A DNA stretch of 54,178 nucleotides from Bacteroidetes bacterium UBA2322 (lineage in GTDB: Bacteria; Bacteroidota; Bacteroidia; Chitinophagales; UBA2359): contig DDVC01000189.1 in the NCBI GenBank assembly GCA_002345145.1, positions 1 to 54,178 of the forward strand, written 5' to 3'. The notes under the pieces are model-generated. The model did not search any database, was not told the origin of the DNA, and saw only the letters and a list, made by a program, of their open reading frames with translations. This document shows, one piece after another, positions 35,601 through 43,587 of this stretch (positions are counted from its first letter, which is position 1; every line of letters starts with the position of its first letter). The position numbers and the translations under genes were made by a program.

Positions 35601-38600
35601 AGTGGCATTGGTGAACCCCACACCCAACCCCACCCTAACGGTTACCGCCGAAAACCCCGCCAGTTGCGGACAAGATAACGGTAGCGGTACTGTGAGCGCA
35701 TCGGGCGGTGTAGGTCCTTATATCTATTCATGGTCGCAAGATAACGGCTTAAACGCCAACGCTGCATCGGGCTTGGCAACCGGCGCTTATACCGTAACCG
35801 TAACCGATAGCAACGGCTGTACTGCCACAACTACCGTTAATATACCGGCTACTAATGGGGCAGTATTGCTCTTAGACGGCACTACCAATGCCACCTGCGG
35901 GTTAAACAACGGCTCCATTGCCATATCTGCCACTGGCGGAAATGGCGCTTTAGTTTACCAATGGTCGCACAATTTTAGTTTAAACTCCACCAACCCAACC
36001 GGTTTAGGGGCTGGCGCATACAGCGTAACGGCTACCGATGCTACCGGTTGCCAAACTGTTTTAGATATGACTGTTAGCGCTGACCCGGCACCTACGGTAA
36101 GTGTTACCGGAGTGAACCCCACCACTTGTGGGCAAAACAACGGCAGCATTTTGGTAACCGGTTCGGGTGGAGTAGGGGTTCTTTCCTATGCTTGGTCGGG
36201 CGGCTTGCCCAATACGCCCAACCCCACCGGTTTGGCATCGGGCAGCTACTCGGTAACGGTTACCGATGCCAATGGTTGTGAAGCTACAGAAACGGCTACC
36301 GTAAACGCCAGCCCCGCCCCAACAGCCAGCACCGCGCCCACTGCTACTACCTGCGGCTTAGATAACGGCAGCATTAACCTAACCGTATCGGGTATAACCG
36401 GACCTTCATTTAACTGGTCGCCTGCAATACCCGGCAATCCGCAAAATCCCACTAATCTTGCATCGGGCACTTACACTGTAACCATAACCGGCTCCGATGG
36501 CTGTACGGCTACGACTACGGCTACTGTTGGCGTTAGCCCCGAACCTACGGCTACGGCAACGCCTGTGGCTACCACCTGCGGTTTAGATAATGGTAACGTA
36601 TCGCTGGTGTTTAGCGGCATTAGTTCGCCCGGTTTTGCATGGTCAAATGGCGCTACTACTCAAGACCTTACCAATGTAGCTCCGGGTACTTATACCGTAA
36701 CCGTATCGGGTGGCGGCTGCTCAGTAACGGCAAATGCTATTGTAGCTTCCAGCACCTTGCCCAGCGTATCTGCAACCCCTGCTGCTACTACCTGCGGAGC
36801 AGATAACGGCAGTATAACCGTAACCAGCACAGGCATTACCTCGCCCACCTACACTTGGTTGCCTGCAATACCGGGCAACCCGCAAAATCCCACCGGATTA
36901 GCAGCCGGTACTTATACGGTAACGGTATCGGGCGGCGGCTGTACGGCTACACAAACGGCTACCATTGCGGCATCTACCTCGCCGGTATTAGCTGTAGGTA
37001 CTATTAACCCCGCCAGTTGTGGGCAAACCGATGGCTCGGCAAGTGTAACGGTGAGTAGTGGAACAGCGCCTTATACATATTCATGGTCGCAAGCTGCCGG
37101 ACTTGATAGCCCCAACGCTCCCGATTTGGGTGTAGGTACTTATACCGTAACCGTAACCGATGCACAAGGCTGTACCGATGATTTGACCCTAACTGTAACA
37201 ACACTCAACGGACCGCAGTTGGCATTAGTAAGCACAAGCCCTGCACTTTGCGAACAAAATACGGGCAGTGTTACCTTCTCCTCATCGGGCGGCACGGGAG
37301 CGCTGAGTTACCAGTGGTCGCATGATAGCGCTTTGAATAGTTTAACCGCTACCGGTTTAGCTGCCGGAACTTATACCATTACCGTTACCGATGACAATGG
37401 CTGTACCAATGTACTATCGGGTACGGTAACTGCCTTTGGCTCGCCTGCTGCAAGTCTTGCTACTACTCTTGCCGATTGTACGGTAAACGATGGTACGGCT
37501 ACTGCTACTGTAACAGGCGGTACGGCTCCGTTTAGCTACGCCTGGTCGTTTGCAGGCGGACCTAACTCGCCCAATGCTGCCGGATTAGCTCCGGGCTCTT
37601 ATACCGTAACGGTTACCGATACCAATGGTTGTACTGCCACCGCTACGGCTACCGTGCCGGGTAATATACCTCCTCCGGTACCTGATTGTGGTTTGGTAAC
37701 CAATGCTACCTTGGAGTTTGTATGGACAGCCGTACCCAACGCAGCCGGATATGAAATTAGCATTAACGGCGGCACGCCAGAAACCTTGCCTGCCGATACA
37801 ACGGCTTATACTGTTACCGGATTGGCGCAAGGCGAAACCGTAACCATTACGCTCAGCACCATTGGCAGCGCCGGTTGTGGCAACAGTACTACGGTAACGC
37901 AAAGTTGCACTACGCAATCGTGCCCTGCACTTACACCCGAAATATCGGGACTTGCCGCTACGTATTGTGTAGATGCGGCATCGGTTACACTGTTGGGTAC
38001 ACCTGCCGGCGGAACGTTTAGCGGGTCGGGTATATCGGGTAGTAGCTTCAATCCTGCAACAGCAGGCATTGGTTCGCATGTTATTACCTATACCTACACC
38101 ACCGATGGCGGTTTGTGTATTTATACGAGTACAGCGCCGGTAACGGTGGTTGATTTGCCGGTGGCAGCTTTTACCTCGCCCGCTACCATTTGTTTGGGTG
38201 AGCAGGCTACCTTCCTGTTTACCGGCACTACGGGCGCAGGCAGCACATACAGTTGGAACTTTGGCAACGCGGGTACGCAAACCGGCGCCGGACCGCACAA
38301 TGTAAGTTGGAACAGCCCGGGCAACTATACGGCTTCGCTTACCGTAACCTCAGCCGATGGTTGTACGGCGCAGGTATCGGAGCCCATAGGAGTATCTAAC
38401 GTAAGCGTAACGGCTACTACCGGCACTGGGTTTGTAAACTCGGGTCAGTCGGCACAATTAACTGCTGTAGCCAACTCAGCTCTAAATGGCACACTTACCT
38501 ACGCATGGACAGTAACGGGCGGCGCTATCAGTTGTACCGATTGCCCCAACCCGTTGGTAACACCGGTTGACGACGAAACTACCTATACCATAATGGCTAC

Positions 38601-38934
38601 TGACGAGTTTGGCTGTTCGGCTCAGGCATCGGTTAATGTGGGCTTGATTTACCAAAAAGCTGTGCTGATACCCAATGCTTTTTCGCCTAATGGCGATGGT
38701 GAAAATGATATTTTCAGACTTAGCGGTATTAATGTAGAAAGTGTAAACTTGTACATTTACGACCGTTGGGGCGGACAAAAGTTTATCATGACCGGTGAAA
38801 CCATTGACAAAGGCTGGGACGGTACGTTTAAAGGTAAAGATGCCGAGATTGGGGTGTATGTATATTATGCCGAGGTAACTTATACCGATGGCACTACCGA
38901 GTTCTTTAAAGGCAATGTTACGCTGATAAAGTAA
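29605..38934 (+). CDS. Giant SprB-like T9SS surface adhesin
   Basis: A 3109-residue cell-surface protein. Order seen: signal peptide (1-21, GILVNAQ); an N-terminal globular module (about 60-265, with MGFNFCYWGNNYNQLVVGSN and GRAIQGIQN); about 18 Ig/PKD-like modules (about 320-1630; each with C-x-G, Y-x-W-S and TYTVTVT); 14 SprB-like modules (about 1630-2690; ATCG-x-x-NGS, GGTAP-x-x-Y-x-W, GSYTVTVTDANGC); an Fn3-like module (about 2693-2775); a PKD module (about 2850-2930); and a type B T9SS C-terminal domain (from about 3018; IPNAFSPNGDGENDIF, IYDRWG, GWDG, GVYVYY). SprB in Flavobacterium is the mobile gliding adhesin; a role in adhesion or gliding here is inference. Conserved cysteines in each module suggest disulphides. 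Confidence 0.93.
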   Translation: MKRILLFSLLFTIMGILVNAQTPNDQQLCPFVDAGPDVNTCGGQQVTLTATFADIRQPTTYAVGNTPYNPFSLTTGTNILVDLDDIWSGVINMGFNFCYWGNNYNQLVVGSNGLASFNTAYANAYCTWPIGNAWPSNVGTVLNTIGSPWHDIDPSVGYNPNRTKIHVDGTAPCRKFIVTFNQIPMFSGACNSQLATHQIIMYETSNVIDVHIGNKPLCATWNSGRAIQGIQNANGTQAVVVPGRNHPTQWTAANDGKRFYPTGAPAYTIQWLQGATVIGNTATINVTPSVTTTYTVRITYTNCNGTQTIVTDNVTVNVSPINPPVIPPQDICGGQTATLNAGPGFTSYQWTGGLSGQSITVSPAATTTYTVTVTDGAGCTASSNVTVSVGNNIVPPTIPAATICSGETTSLNAGAGYSNYVWSTGQTGQTITVSPGGTTSYTVTVTNASGCTAVSNVTVTVNSVPPPVIPPTSVCQGQTTVLDAGGGFSNYAWSTGATTQTTTVNPATPTSYTVTVTGAGGCTASASVLVGINTITPPALVAPPPVCSGQGSATLNAGPGFTTYQWSTGQTGQSISVTPTTGTTYIVTVTNAQGCTAVSSVSVAVNAPQTPSISGSTTFCLGGNTTLTASGGFNIYNWSNGQNTQSITVTTGGTYTVNVVDANGCTGSASTTVTVSSTLNPVITGNLAPCLGSNTTLDVGAGFSQINWSTGATTQTISVGVGSYTVTVTSANGCTGTATTTVSSSPLPVASVPSPNICTGQTLSLSATPAGFVSYNWSNSALGQTISITSPGTYTVTVTDSNGCTGTGTGTVTLNNISIPPLSAQSTCSGGTVTFTAPPGFSTYAWSNGASGQSISVSPPSTTTYTLTVTDANGCTATTNATLNIVPPPVATTDGNVNICIGDVVLLGASGGVTYQWSNGAGNANIVAVNPPVTTTYTVTVTDAGGCTATAQSTVFVNPLPAPTITPPFPVCIGAPPQTITVSGGTNYAWNPAAGNVSSVVVSPTATTTYTVTVTNGFGCTATTQTAITVNPLPTPAINGPAAICNGQSATLTASGGVSYQWDNGQSGSSITVNPAFSTTYTVTATDANGCSATQTYTLAVNGIPQALADNNGPFCTSQFVQLLGDVNVPGGIPPGSTITYNWSGPGGFTSNDQIPILSAGDALAGDYTLIVNVNGCESAPDITNVVLLEAPIATATGGQSCGAPIQLSATSNQPGATYQWFGPGINATNINQQSFTLSGNTNNAGEYTVVVTVGDCPSLPASTDVIITPPPAVTITPSSFCQGQVGTLTASGGFTNYVWASGETTQSIVILSGGTYQVTATDAAGCVANTSITVNPNPVPVPAITGNTTLCAGASTTLSASAPGLTYSWSTGVTTPSITVTPNGSTTYSVTVTSTQGCTAETSVDVIVNPLPAPDITGPDQICVGNQATLTVSGGNTYQWSNGLGTGTSVTVSPATTTTYTVTATSAQGCTATTNHPLTVSTQLNPNIAGPTTVCAGNSIDLNAGPYAAYNWGGGQTTQTITVSPTTNTTYTVTVTDASGCTGSATRNITVFPQQFVFITASAACGGSGTLSATGGFASYLWTGNLNTPSIPVNTAGTYSVTVTDFNGCTASDTFNFTPQPNPILAVVSTTNATCGNANGSATLSGSGGTGALNYTWSQAGLPNSPSATGLAAGSYTVTVTDANGCTDTETFTINNLAGPSISSMTPNNATCGNSNGSINVAATGGTAPLNYGWSHNASLNSPNATALPPASYTITVTDANACTATQTVTINNIAGPTLTLGAVNDAACGLADGSATVNVSGGTAPINYTWSQAGLPNSASVTGLAAGSYTVTATDANGCQAVLPLAVANLGAPTVTVGTVVNATCGFNNGSITISATGGTGVLDYDWSHDSGLNAGTANNLFPGNYFVTVTDENNCVDVESVVITNTPGPTLNITDIEEADCGGPNGSITVTPTGGTAPFNYAWSQAGAPNSPTLSGIVPGTYTVTITDANSCQATAVALVNPTPNPTLTVTAENPASCGQDNGSGTVSASGGVGPYIYSWSQDNGLNANAASGLATGAYTVTVTDSNGCTATTTVNIPATNGAVLLLDGTTNATCGLNNGSIAISATGGNGALVYQWSHNFSLNSTNPTGLGAGAYSVTATDATGCQTVLDMTVSADPAPTVSVTGVNPTTCGQNNGSILVTGSGGVGVLSYAWSGGLPNTPNPTGLASGSYSVTVTDANGCEATETATVNASPAPTASTAPTATTCGLDNGSINLTVSGITGPSFNWSPAIPGNPQNPTNLASGTYTVTITGSDGCTATTTATVGVSPEPTATATPVATTCGLDNGNVSLVFSGISSPGFAWSNGATTQDLTNVAPGTYTVTVSGGGCSVTANAIVASSTLPSVSATPAATTCGADNGSITVTSTGITSPTYTWLPAIPGNPQNPTGLAAGTYTVTVSGGGCTATQTATIAASTSPVLAVGTINPASCGQTDGSASVTVSSGTAPYTYSWSQAAGLDSPNAPDLGVGTYTVTVTDAQGCTDDLTLTVTTLNGPQLALVSTSPALCEQNTGSVTFSSSGGTGALSYQWSHDSALNSLTATGLAAGTYTITVTDDNGCTNVLSGTVTAFGSPAASLATTLADCTVNDGTATATVTGGTAPFSYAWSFAGGPNSPNAAGLAPGSYTVTVTDTNGCTATATATVPGNIPPPVPDCGLVTNATLEFVWTAVPNAAGYEISINGGTPETLPADTTAYTVTGLAQGETVTITLSTIGSAGCGNSTTVTQSCTTQSCPALTPEISGLAATYCVDAASVTLLGTPAGGTFSGSGISGSSFNPATAGIGSHVITYTYTTDGGLCIYTSTAPVTVVDLPVAAFTSPATICLGEQATFLFTGTTGAGSTYSWNFGNAGTQTGAGPHNVSWNSPGNYTASLTVTSADGCTAQVSEPIGVSNVSVTATTGTGFVNSGQSAQLTAVANSALNGTLTYAWTVTGGAISCTDCPNPLVTPVDDETTYTIMATDEFGCSAQASVNVGLIYQKAVLIPNAFSPNGDGENDIFRLSGINVESVNLYIYDRWGGQKFIMTGETIDKGWDGTFKGKDAEIGVYVYYAEVTYTDGTTEFFKGNVTLIK
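34495..37660 (+). repeat. Fourteen SprB-like repeat units within the adhesin gene
   Basis: Units of about 70-80 codons, each opening with TCG-x-x-NGS or a close variant and closing with TVTVTDANGC-like sequence. Units 9-11 (about 36325-36960) are shorter, contain SGI instead of SGGT, and resemble each other more than the rest, which suggests local duplication. Confidence 0.8.
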
Positions 38935-38954
38935 TAATTGCTTACCTGCCATAA

Positions 38955-38990
38955 ACAAAACCCCGATGTTGTACAGCATCGGGGTTTTGT
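38955..38990. terminator. Terminator after the adhesin gene
   Basis: ACAAAACCCCGATG pairs perfectly with CATCGGGGTTTTGT around a short loop, 20 bases past the stop codon. Confidence 0.85.
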
Positions 38991-39051
38991 GTTATGGGGA
39001 TAAGAGGGTGTAGGAAGTGGGTTAATGCAAAGTTTATATTATTGGATTGCT

Positions 39052-39350
39052 CAAAGGCTTTCAAACAGGGTGGGGCGCTATATATCGGTGCGCTGCACCA
39101 TGATAATTGTTCATTTAACTTGGTTACTACCTATATTTTGGTGCGCTGCACCTTTGTACAACCGAATACACCAATTTATAGGTGTTGGTGAGTAACGCAC
39201 AAGGGGCAGCGCCCTTAAATCTTATTAAAACACCTACAAACCATGTTGTTAATAGGTGCAGCACCGTAATCTGTTGCCCGTTTTATCAAGTGCATCTAAA
39301 CTACACACAGGCTTTACCCCTTATCGGGCGTTTTTTTTAATTCCAACCTC
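39052..39350 (+). repeat. Dispersed hairpin element, copy C
   Basis: Matches copy A along its full length. Hairpins lie at 39087-39099 and 39140-39152 (GGTGC-GCT-GCACC), about 39201-39216 (GGGGC-AGC-GCCC) and 39255-39265 (GGTGC-A-GCACC). The first two have T-A where copy A has a T-G wobble, so pairing is kept despite base change. It ends with AATTCCAACCT like copy A. Confidence 0.75.
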
Positions 39351-39526
39351 ACGTTAACTACTTAGGTACTTGCCCGCCCTGCAAGTTCATGGCATATTTG
39401 TAGGCTAAAATTGATAAGATTTCATGCAAAAAACGCAAAAAAAGAAAGGGAGTTAGTTAAGACTAAGACACAGCGTAAGTAGTTACAAAATTTTAAGAGT
39501 TAGGGTTTAAACAAAGGTAACACCCT

Positions 39527-41920
39527 TTACAAATCAGTACGGCAGTAAACTTCAGCAAAATTGCTGTTTACCCTAATGGTGTAGGTTTTGGTTTGCTCAT
39601 TGTAAACCACCTTGTTAAGGTCAATAGGTTCTTTATCTATTTTGCAGGTAGTAATAGCAAAGGGCAAGCCATGAATAACCATCTTGCACTGGTTATAAGG
39701 CGTTTCAAACCTGCCTTTTTGGGTTTGTATAACAGTCATAACTTTGGGTGTGCCAAGCAGGGTAAACTGTTTTTCGGAGTAGTCCTGATTTTTGTAACCA
39801 TAACCATTACCGGCATCTTCAAAGAGGTGGCTATCGTGTTCGCCGTTTTTGTAATACACGTGGAGAGTAAGTTCCTCTACCGGTTTTTCACCAACGTACT
39901 GCATAAGCGGGTACATAGGAATAACCGCGCCTTCGCGCACAAACAAAGGGGTTATTTCTAAAGGGGCAGCCACCCAGCGTTCGGAGCCGCCTTTTATCAA
40001 TTCATCGGTCCAAAAGTTATACCAATTGCCTGAGGGCAGGTACAAACGTCTGCCTTGTACGTTGGGCTCCAGTATGGGGCAAATAAGCAGGTTATCACCC
40101 AGCGTAAACTCATCGGTACGGTAAAGTGTATCAGCGTCTTGCTGGTCAATAAAAGCAAGCGGGCGAAGCATGGGGGTTCCGCCGCTTACATATTGCCAAA
40201 AGGTAGTATAAAGGTAAGGTAGCAGTTGATAGCGCAGCTCAATAAATTTTTTCACAATAGCAGTAGCTTCTGGGCCAAAAGACCAGGGTTCCTGCACGCC
40301 ATGGTCGCCCGATGAGTGGGTGCGGCAAAACGGGTGAAAAACGCCTAACTGAATCCAGCGTACATATAACTCAGCGCTGGGGTGTTCAATAAATCCGCCA
40401 ATATCAGAGCCGGCAAACGATATGCCGGATATAGCAAGCCTTTGGCATTGTACGTTGGCTATCCAGAGGTGTTCCCAGGTAGCTTTGTTATCGCCGGTCC
40501 ATACAGAGCTAAAGCGTTGTGTGCCGGAGTAGGCAGAGCGGGTAATTACAAAGGGGCGCTCAGGGTAGGCAGCTTTTTTAATGCCCTCGTAGGTAGCTCT
40601 TGCCATTTGCATACCGTAAATATTGTGCGCTTTGCGGTGGCTACAGTAATTGCCTTCATAGTAGTGGCGCACATCATCGGGAAAAGTTTTGCTATCTACT
40701 TCAAAAACGGCGGGTTCGTTCATATCGTTCCACACGCCTTTTACCCCTATTTCGGCAATCATTTCTTTAAACAGCCCTGCCCACCACTCGCGCACTTTGG
40801 GGTTGGTAAAATCGGGAAAATAACAGTCATCGGGCCACACCTTCCCTTTAAACAGCGGTCCATCGGCACGGCGGCAAAAGTAGCCATTTTCAAACCCCTC
40901 TCGGCAAACCCGGTAATCTTCGTCAACTTTTATGCCTGGGTCTATGATAACAATGGTTTTAAAGCCGTCATGGGCAAGTTCTTCCACCATTTTTTTAGGT
41001 TCGGGAAACCGTTCGGGGTGCCAGGTAAAACATCTAAAACCGTCCATGTAGTCAATGTCTAAATAAATGGCATCGCAGGGTATTTTGCGTTTTCTGAACT
41101 CGGCGGCAATTTCTTTCACCACCGTATCGGGGTAGTAGCTCCACTTGCACTGGTGGTAGCCCAATGCCCAAAGAGGGGGCAGTTCGGGTTTGCCGGTTAG
41201 CCGGGTATATTGTTCTACCACCTGAATTAAATCGGGTCCGTAAATAAAATAGTAGTTCATTTCGCCCCCATGCGCCCAAAAACTGGTAACGCTGCGGCGT
41301 TCGCTGGCAAAATCAAAATGGCTTTGGAAGGTATTGTCAAAAAAAATGCCGTAGCCTCTATTGTGGTGAAGCCCCATGTAAAAAGGGATATTTTTGTAAA
41401 TAGGGTCGGTTTGTTTGTCAAAACCATACACATCAGTACCCCACAAGCGTAGGCGTTTGCCGCGCAGGTTTAGGTGGGTGGGTTTATCGCCCAAGCCGTA
41501 GTAAAACTCGCCTTCCTGCACTTTTTTGGTCATTTTTACTATGTTTCCGCCATGTTTGGCGTGTTCTTCCCAATGAAACCCTTTTTCATCTTCGCACAGC
41601 ATATTACCTTTATCGTCGGTAATAGAAACGGTAAGGTGAAGTTTGGTTATTTTGCAAACGAGTTTTTGTGTGGATAAGGTAAAATAATCGGGCTGTTCTT
41701 TGAACTCAAATTTGCCAAAGTTTCCAAGAAACTTTTCGTCTATGGCATAAGAAAAATCTCGTTCAAAATGCCCGTCTGTGTTGTACCTGAAACGGATAAT
41801 GCGGTCGGTAATTACCTGCACACACAAAACCACTTTATTGTGGGCATGAAAACATACCTTATCGCCGTCTTTCACCCATTTTTTAACAACATCGGGGAAA
41901 AAATCCTGATGAACTTGCAT
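39527..41920 (-). CDS. Glycoside hydrolase family 31 alpha-glucosidase
   Basis: A 797-residue enzyme that releases glucose from the non-reducing end of alpha-glucans. Seen: an N-terminal beta domain; the motif YHQCKWSYYPD and DAIYLDIDYMDGFRCFTW; the GH31 nucleophile in GVWNDMNEPAVFE (Asp399); the acid/base Asp477 in WTGDNKATWEHLW; and GSDIGGF and PFCRTHSSGD of the active-site rim. The length fits family members. There is no signal peptide, so it is probably cytosolic and acts on maltodextrins or glycogen-derived oligosaccharides. It is divergent from the stand-alone CBM48 gene, which fits an alpha-glucan theme. Confidence 0.95.
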   Translation of the reverse strand: MQVHQDFFPDVVKKWVKDGDKVCFHAHNKVVLCVQVITDRIIRFRYNTDGHFERDFSYAIDEKFLGNFGKFEFKEQPDYFTLSTQKLVCKITKLHLTVSITDDKGNMLCEDEKGFHWEEHAKHGGNIVKMTKKVQEGEFYYGLGDKPTHLNLRGKRLRLWGTDVYGFDKQTDPIYKNIPFYMGLHHNRGYGIFFDNTFQSHFDFASERRSVTSFWAHGGEMNYYFIYGPDLIQVVEQYTRLTGKPELPPLWALGYHQCKWSYYPDTVVKEIAAEFRKRKIPCDAIYLDIDYMDGFRCFTWHPERFPEPKKMVEELAHDGFKTIVIIDPGIKVDEDYRVCREGFENGYFCRRADGPLFKGKVWPDDCYFPDFTNPKVREWWAGLFKEMIAEIGVKGVWNDMNEPAVFEVDSKTFPDDVRHYYEGNYCSHRKAHNIYGMQMARATYEGIKKAAYPERPFVITRSAYSGTQRFSSVWTGDNKATWEHLWIANVQCQRLAISGISFAGSDIGGFIEHPSAELYVRWIQLGVFHPFCRTHSSGDHGVQEPWSFGPEATAIVKKFIELRYQLLPYLYTTFWQYVSGGTPMLRPLAFIDQQDADTLYRTDEFTLGDNLLICPILEPNVQGRRLYLPSGNWYNFWTDELIKGGSERWVAAPLEITPLFVREGAVIPMYPLMQYVGEKPVEELTLHVYYKNGEHDSHLFEDAGNGYGYKNQDYSEKQFTLLGTPKVMTVIQTQKGRFETPYNQCKMVIHGLPFAITTCKIDKEPIDLNKVVYNEQTKTYTIRVNSNFAEVYCRTDL

Positions 41921-42318
41921 AGTGTTGGTTGGTTGGTAAATGATTACTGATTATATGGGGTTAGCAGTTAAGTGCTGATTTTGACAAAAAAAGAGTTATA
42001 TTATAAGGGTTTTGAAGATAAATACCTGCAAAGCAATGTGGTTGGCATATAAATAAGCAATGCGACAAGATTTGTTAAGCGGCAAAAATAAATACAAAGG
42101 TTTACAACAATTAAGGAGCTGTTTGGTTGGCTAAAAACCCGATTGGGCGGCAGAAAAATGCGCCTTAGGTTAATTTTGGGTTAAATATCGGTTAAAAATG
42201 GTGTTTTATCAGCAACAAGTATTACCTTTGCACCCCGAAAAATGAAGTAGTAACAACCTTTACCTTTTAGGGGCAAATGTTGTTAGCATTTTATTTAACC
42301 GTTTCAAATTTTTGTTTT
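41921..42318. other. Intergenic region between GH31 and CBM48 genes
   Basis: About 400 bases between divergent genes. A promoter for the CBM48 gene is visible. I found no TAnnTTTG element for GH31, no RNA gene and no repeat. Confidence 0.4.
42223..42230 (+). promoter_or_regulatory. TAnnTTTG promoter element for the CBM48 gene
   Basis: TACCTTTG, a full match to the -7 consensus, about 89 bases before the chosen ATG. No clear TTG at -33. Confidence 0.45.
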
Positions 42319-42627
42319 ATGAGCATTGAAAAAAAGTATTTAAAAAGCAAGTCAATTTGCAAAGTTACGTTCCGTTTACCCAAAGAAGCCGTAGGCGAAG
42401 CCGAAAAAGTGAGCCTTGTAGGTGAATTTAACAACTGGGACGGCAACATGGAAGTAATGCAATCGTTAAAAGATGGTTCATTTAAAACCACCATTGACTT
42501 GGAAGCCGGTAAAGAATATCAGTTCCGATATTTGATTGACGGCAAAATTTGGACAAACGACGAACTTGCCGACAAATTTGTGCCCAGTGGCATAGGCGCT
42601 GACCAAAACTCGGTAGTTGTTTTGTAG
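42319..42627 (+). CDS. Stand-alone CBM48 glycogen-binding protein
   Basis: The 102 residues consist almost entirely of one CBM48/AMPK-beta-like domain. Seen: CKVTFRLPKEAV, KVSLVGEFNNWDG (the conserved glucan-facing Trp), MQSLKDGSFKTTIDLEAGKEYQFRYLIDGKIWTND and NSVVVL. Such domains usually precede catalytic domains of branching or debranching enzymes, or occur in AMPK beta subunits; here nothing follows. It may bind glycogen or act as a subunit of a partner protein. I start at MSIEKKYLK rather than at 42277, because the longer N-terminus (MLLAFYLTVSNFCF) has no similarity. A strong terminator lies 28 bases after the stop. Confidence 0.9.
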   Translation: MSIEKKYLKSKSICKVTFRLPKEAVGEAEKVSLVGEFNNWDGNMEVMQSLKDGSFKTTIDLEAGKEYQFRYLIDGKIWTNDELADKFVPSGIGADQNSVVVL

Positions 42628-42655
42628 TAAACTGATAGTTTTTTATGTGGTGAAG

Positions 42656-42687
42656 CCTCCTGCTATGTATATGGCAGGAGGTTTTTT
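42656..42687 (+). terminator. Rho-independent terminator
   Basis: CCTCCTGC pairs with GCAGGAGG and is followed by six T. It ends the CBM48 transcript. Confidence 0.9.
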
Positions 42688-42705
42688 ATTAAATTATCGG
42701 TTGTA

Positions 42706-43587
42706 TCAGGGGTAAATTTCTTTTTTGGCGGCTTTAAGTGTATTGAGTAGCAGCGATACTACGGTCATAGGACCTACGCCGCCGGGAACCGGGGTAATAT
42801 AGCTGCACTTGGGGGCTACTTCGTTGTATTTTACATCGCCGGCAAGCCGGTAGCCTGTGGTTTTGGAGGCATCGGGTATTCGGGTGATGCCTACATCTAT
42901 TACCACGGCATCTTTTTTTACCATATTCCCTTTAATAAACTCCGGTTGTCCCAGTGCTACAATCAAAATATCGGCGCGTTTGGTAAACCGGGGCAGGTTT
43001 TTAGTGCGGCTATGGCATAGGGTAACGGTGCAATTTCCCGGATAGGTATTGCGCGATAACAAGATGCTCATAGGTGTTCCTACTATATTGCTTCTGCCCA
43101 CCACCACGCACTCTTTGCCCGATGTGTCTATTTGGTTGCGCTCTAAAAGCTGCATAATACCGTAGGGGGTAGCCGGCAGGTAGCAGGGCAGCCCTTGGGT
43201 CATTCTGCCCACGTTAACCGGGTGAAACCCATCTACATCTTTGGCAGGAGCAATAGCCTCAGTAACTTTATCTACGTTTATATGTTTAGGCAGGGGCAGT
43301 TGCACAATAAAACCGTCTATCATATCAGATTGATTGAGGCGGTGTATTTGCTCAATCAAACTTTCTTGTGTGGTAGTATCGGGCAGGCGTAGCAGGGTAG
43401 AGTCAAAGCCCGCTTCTTTGCAAGCGCGTACCTTATGCTGCACATAGGTTTGGCTGGCGCCGTCATCGCCCACCAGCACGGCGGCAAGATGGGGGCGTTT
43501 ATTGCCGGCAGCTACCCACTTTTCCGCTTCAGTTTTAATTTCTTGCTTTACCACCTCTGCCAGGTGTTTGCCATCTAATAATTTCAT
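42706..43587 (-). CDS. folD: Methylenetetrahydrofolate dehydrogenase/cyclohydrolase
   Basis: A 293-residue bifunctional enzyme of one-carbon metabolism: 5,10-methylene-THF to 5,10-methenyl-THF to 10-formyl-THF, using NADP+. Seen: YVQHKVRACKEAGF with Tyr48 and catalytic Lys52; GFIVQLPLPKHIN; AKDVDGFHPVNVG; the nucleotide-binding VVVGRSNIVGTPMS; and the C-terminal ITPVPGGVGPMTVVSLLLNT. Length and motif order are standard. It is convergent with the CBM48 gene, with only 78 bases between them, and is a single-gene unit with its own promoter. Confidence 0.97.
   Translation of the reverse strand: MKLLDGKHLAEVVKQEIKTEAEKWVAAGNKRPHLAAVLVGDDGASQTYVQHKVRACKEAGFDSTLLRLPDTTTQESLIEQIHRLNQSDMIDGFIVQLPLPKHINVDKVTEAIAPAKDVDGFHPVNVGRMTQGLPCYLPATPYGIMQLLERNQIDTSGKECVVVGRSNIVGTPMSILLSRNTYPGNCTVTLCHSRTKNLPRFTKRADILIVALGQPEFIKGNMVKKDAVVIDVGITRIPDASKTTGYRLAGDVKYNEVAPKCSYITPVPGGVGPMTVVSLLLNTLKAAKKEIYP

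Larger units (their letters stand above)
38935..39526. other. Intergenic region with a terminator and hairpin element
   Basis: About 590 bases between convergent genes, holding the adhesin terminator and hairpin-element copy C. The 65-codon frame at 38994-39191 lies over the repeat and was not accepted. Confidence 0.6.

Noticed and set aside
30253..38298. Long minus-strand frames within the adhesin gene (261, 115, 108 and 237 codons)
   Set aside because: They lie antisense to a clear 3109-codon gene, and their low-complexity composition mirrors the repeats.
40382..41062. 226-codon plus-strand frame
   Set aside because: Antisense to the GH31 gene across its active-site region; no similarity to any family.
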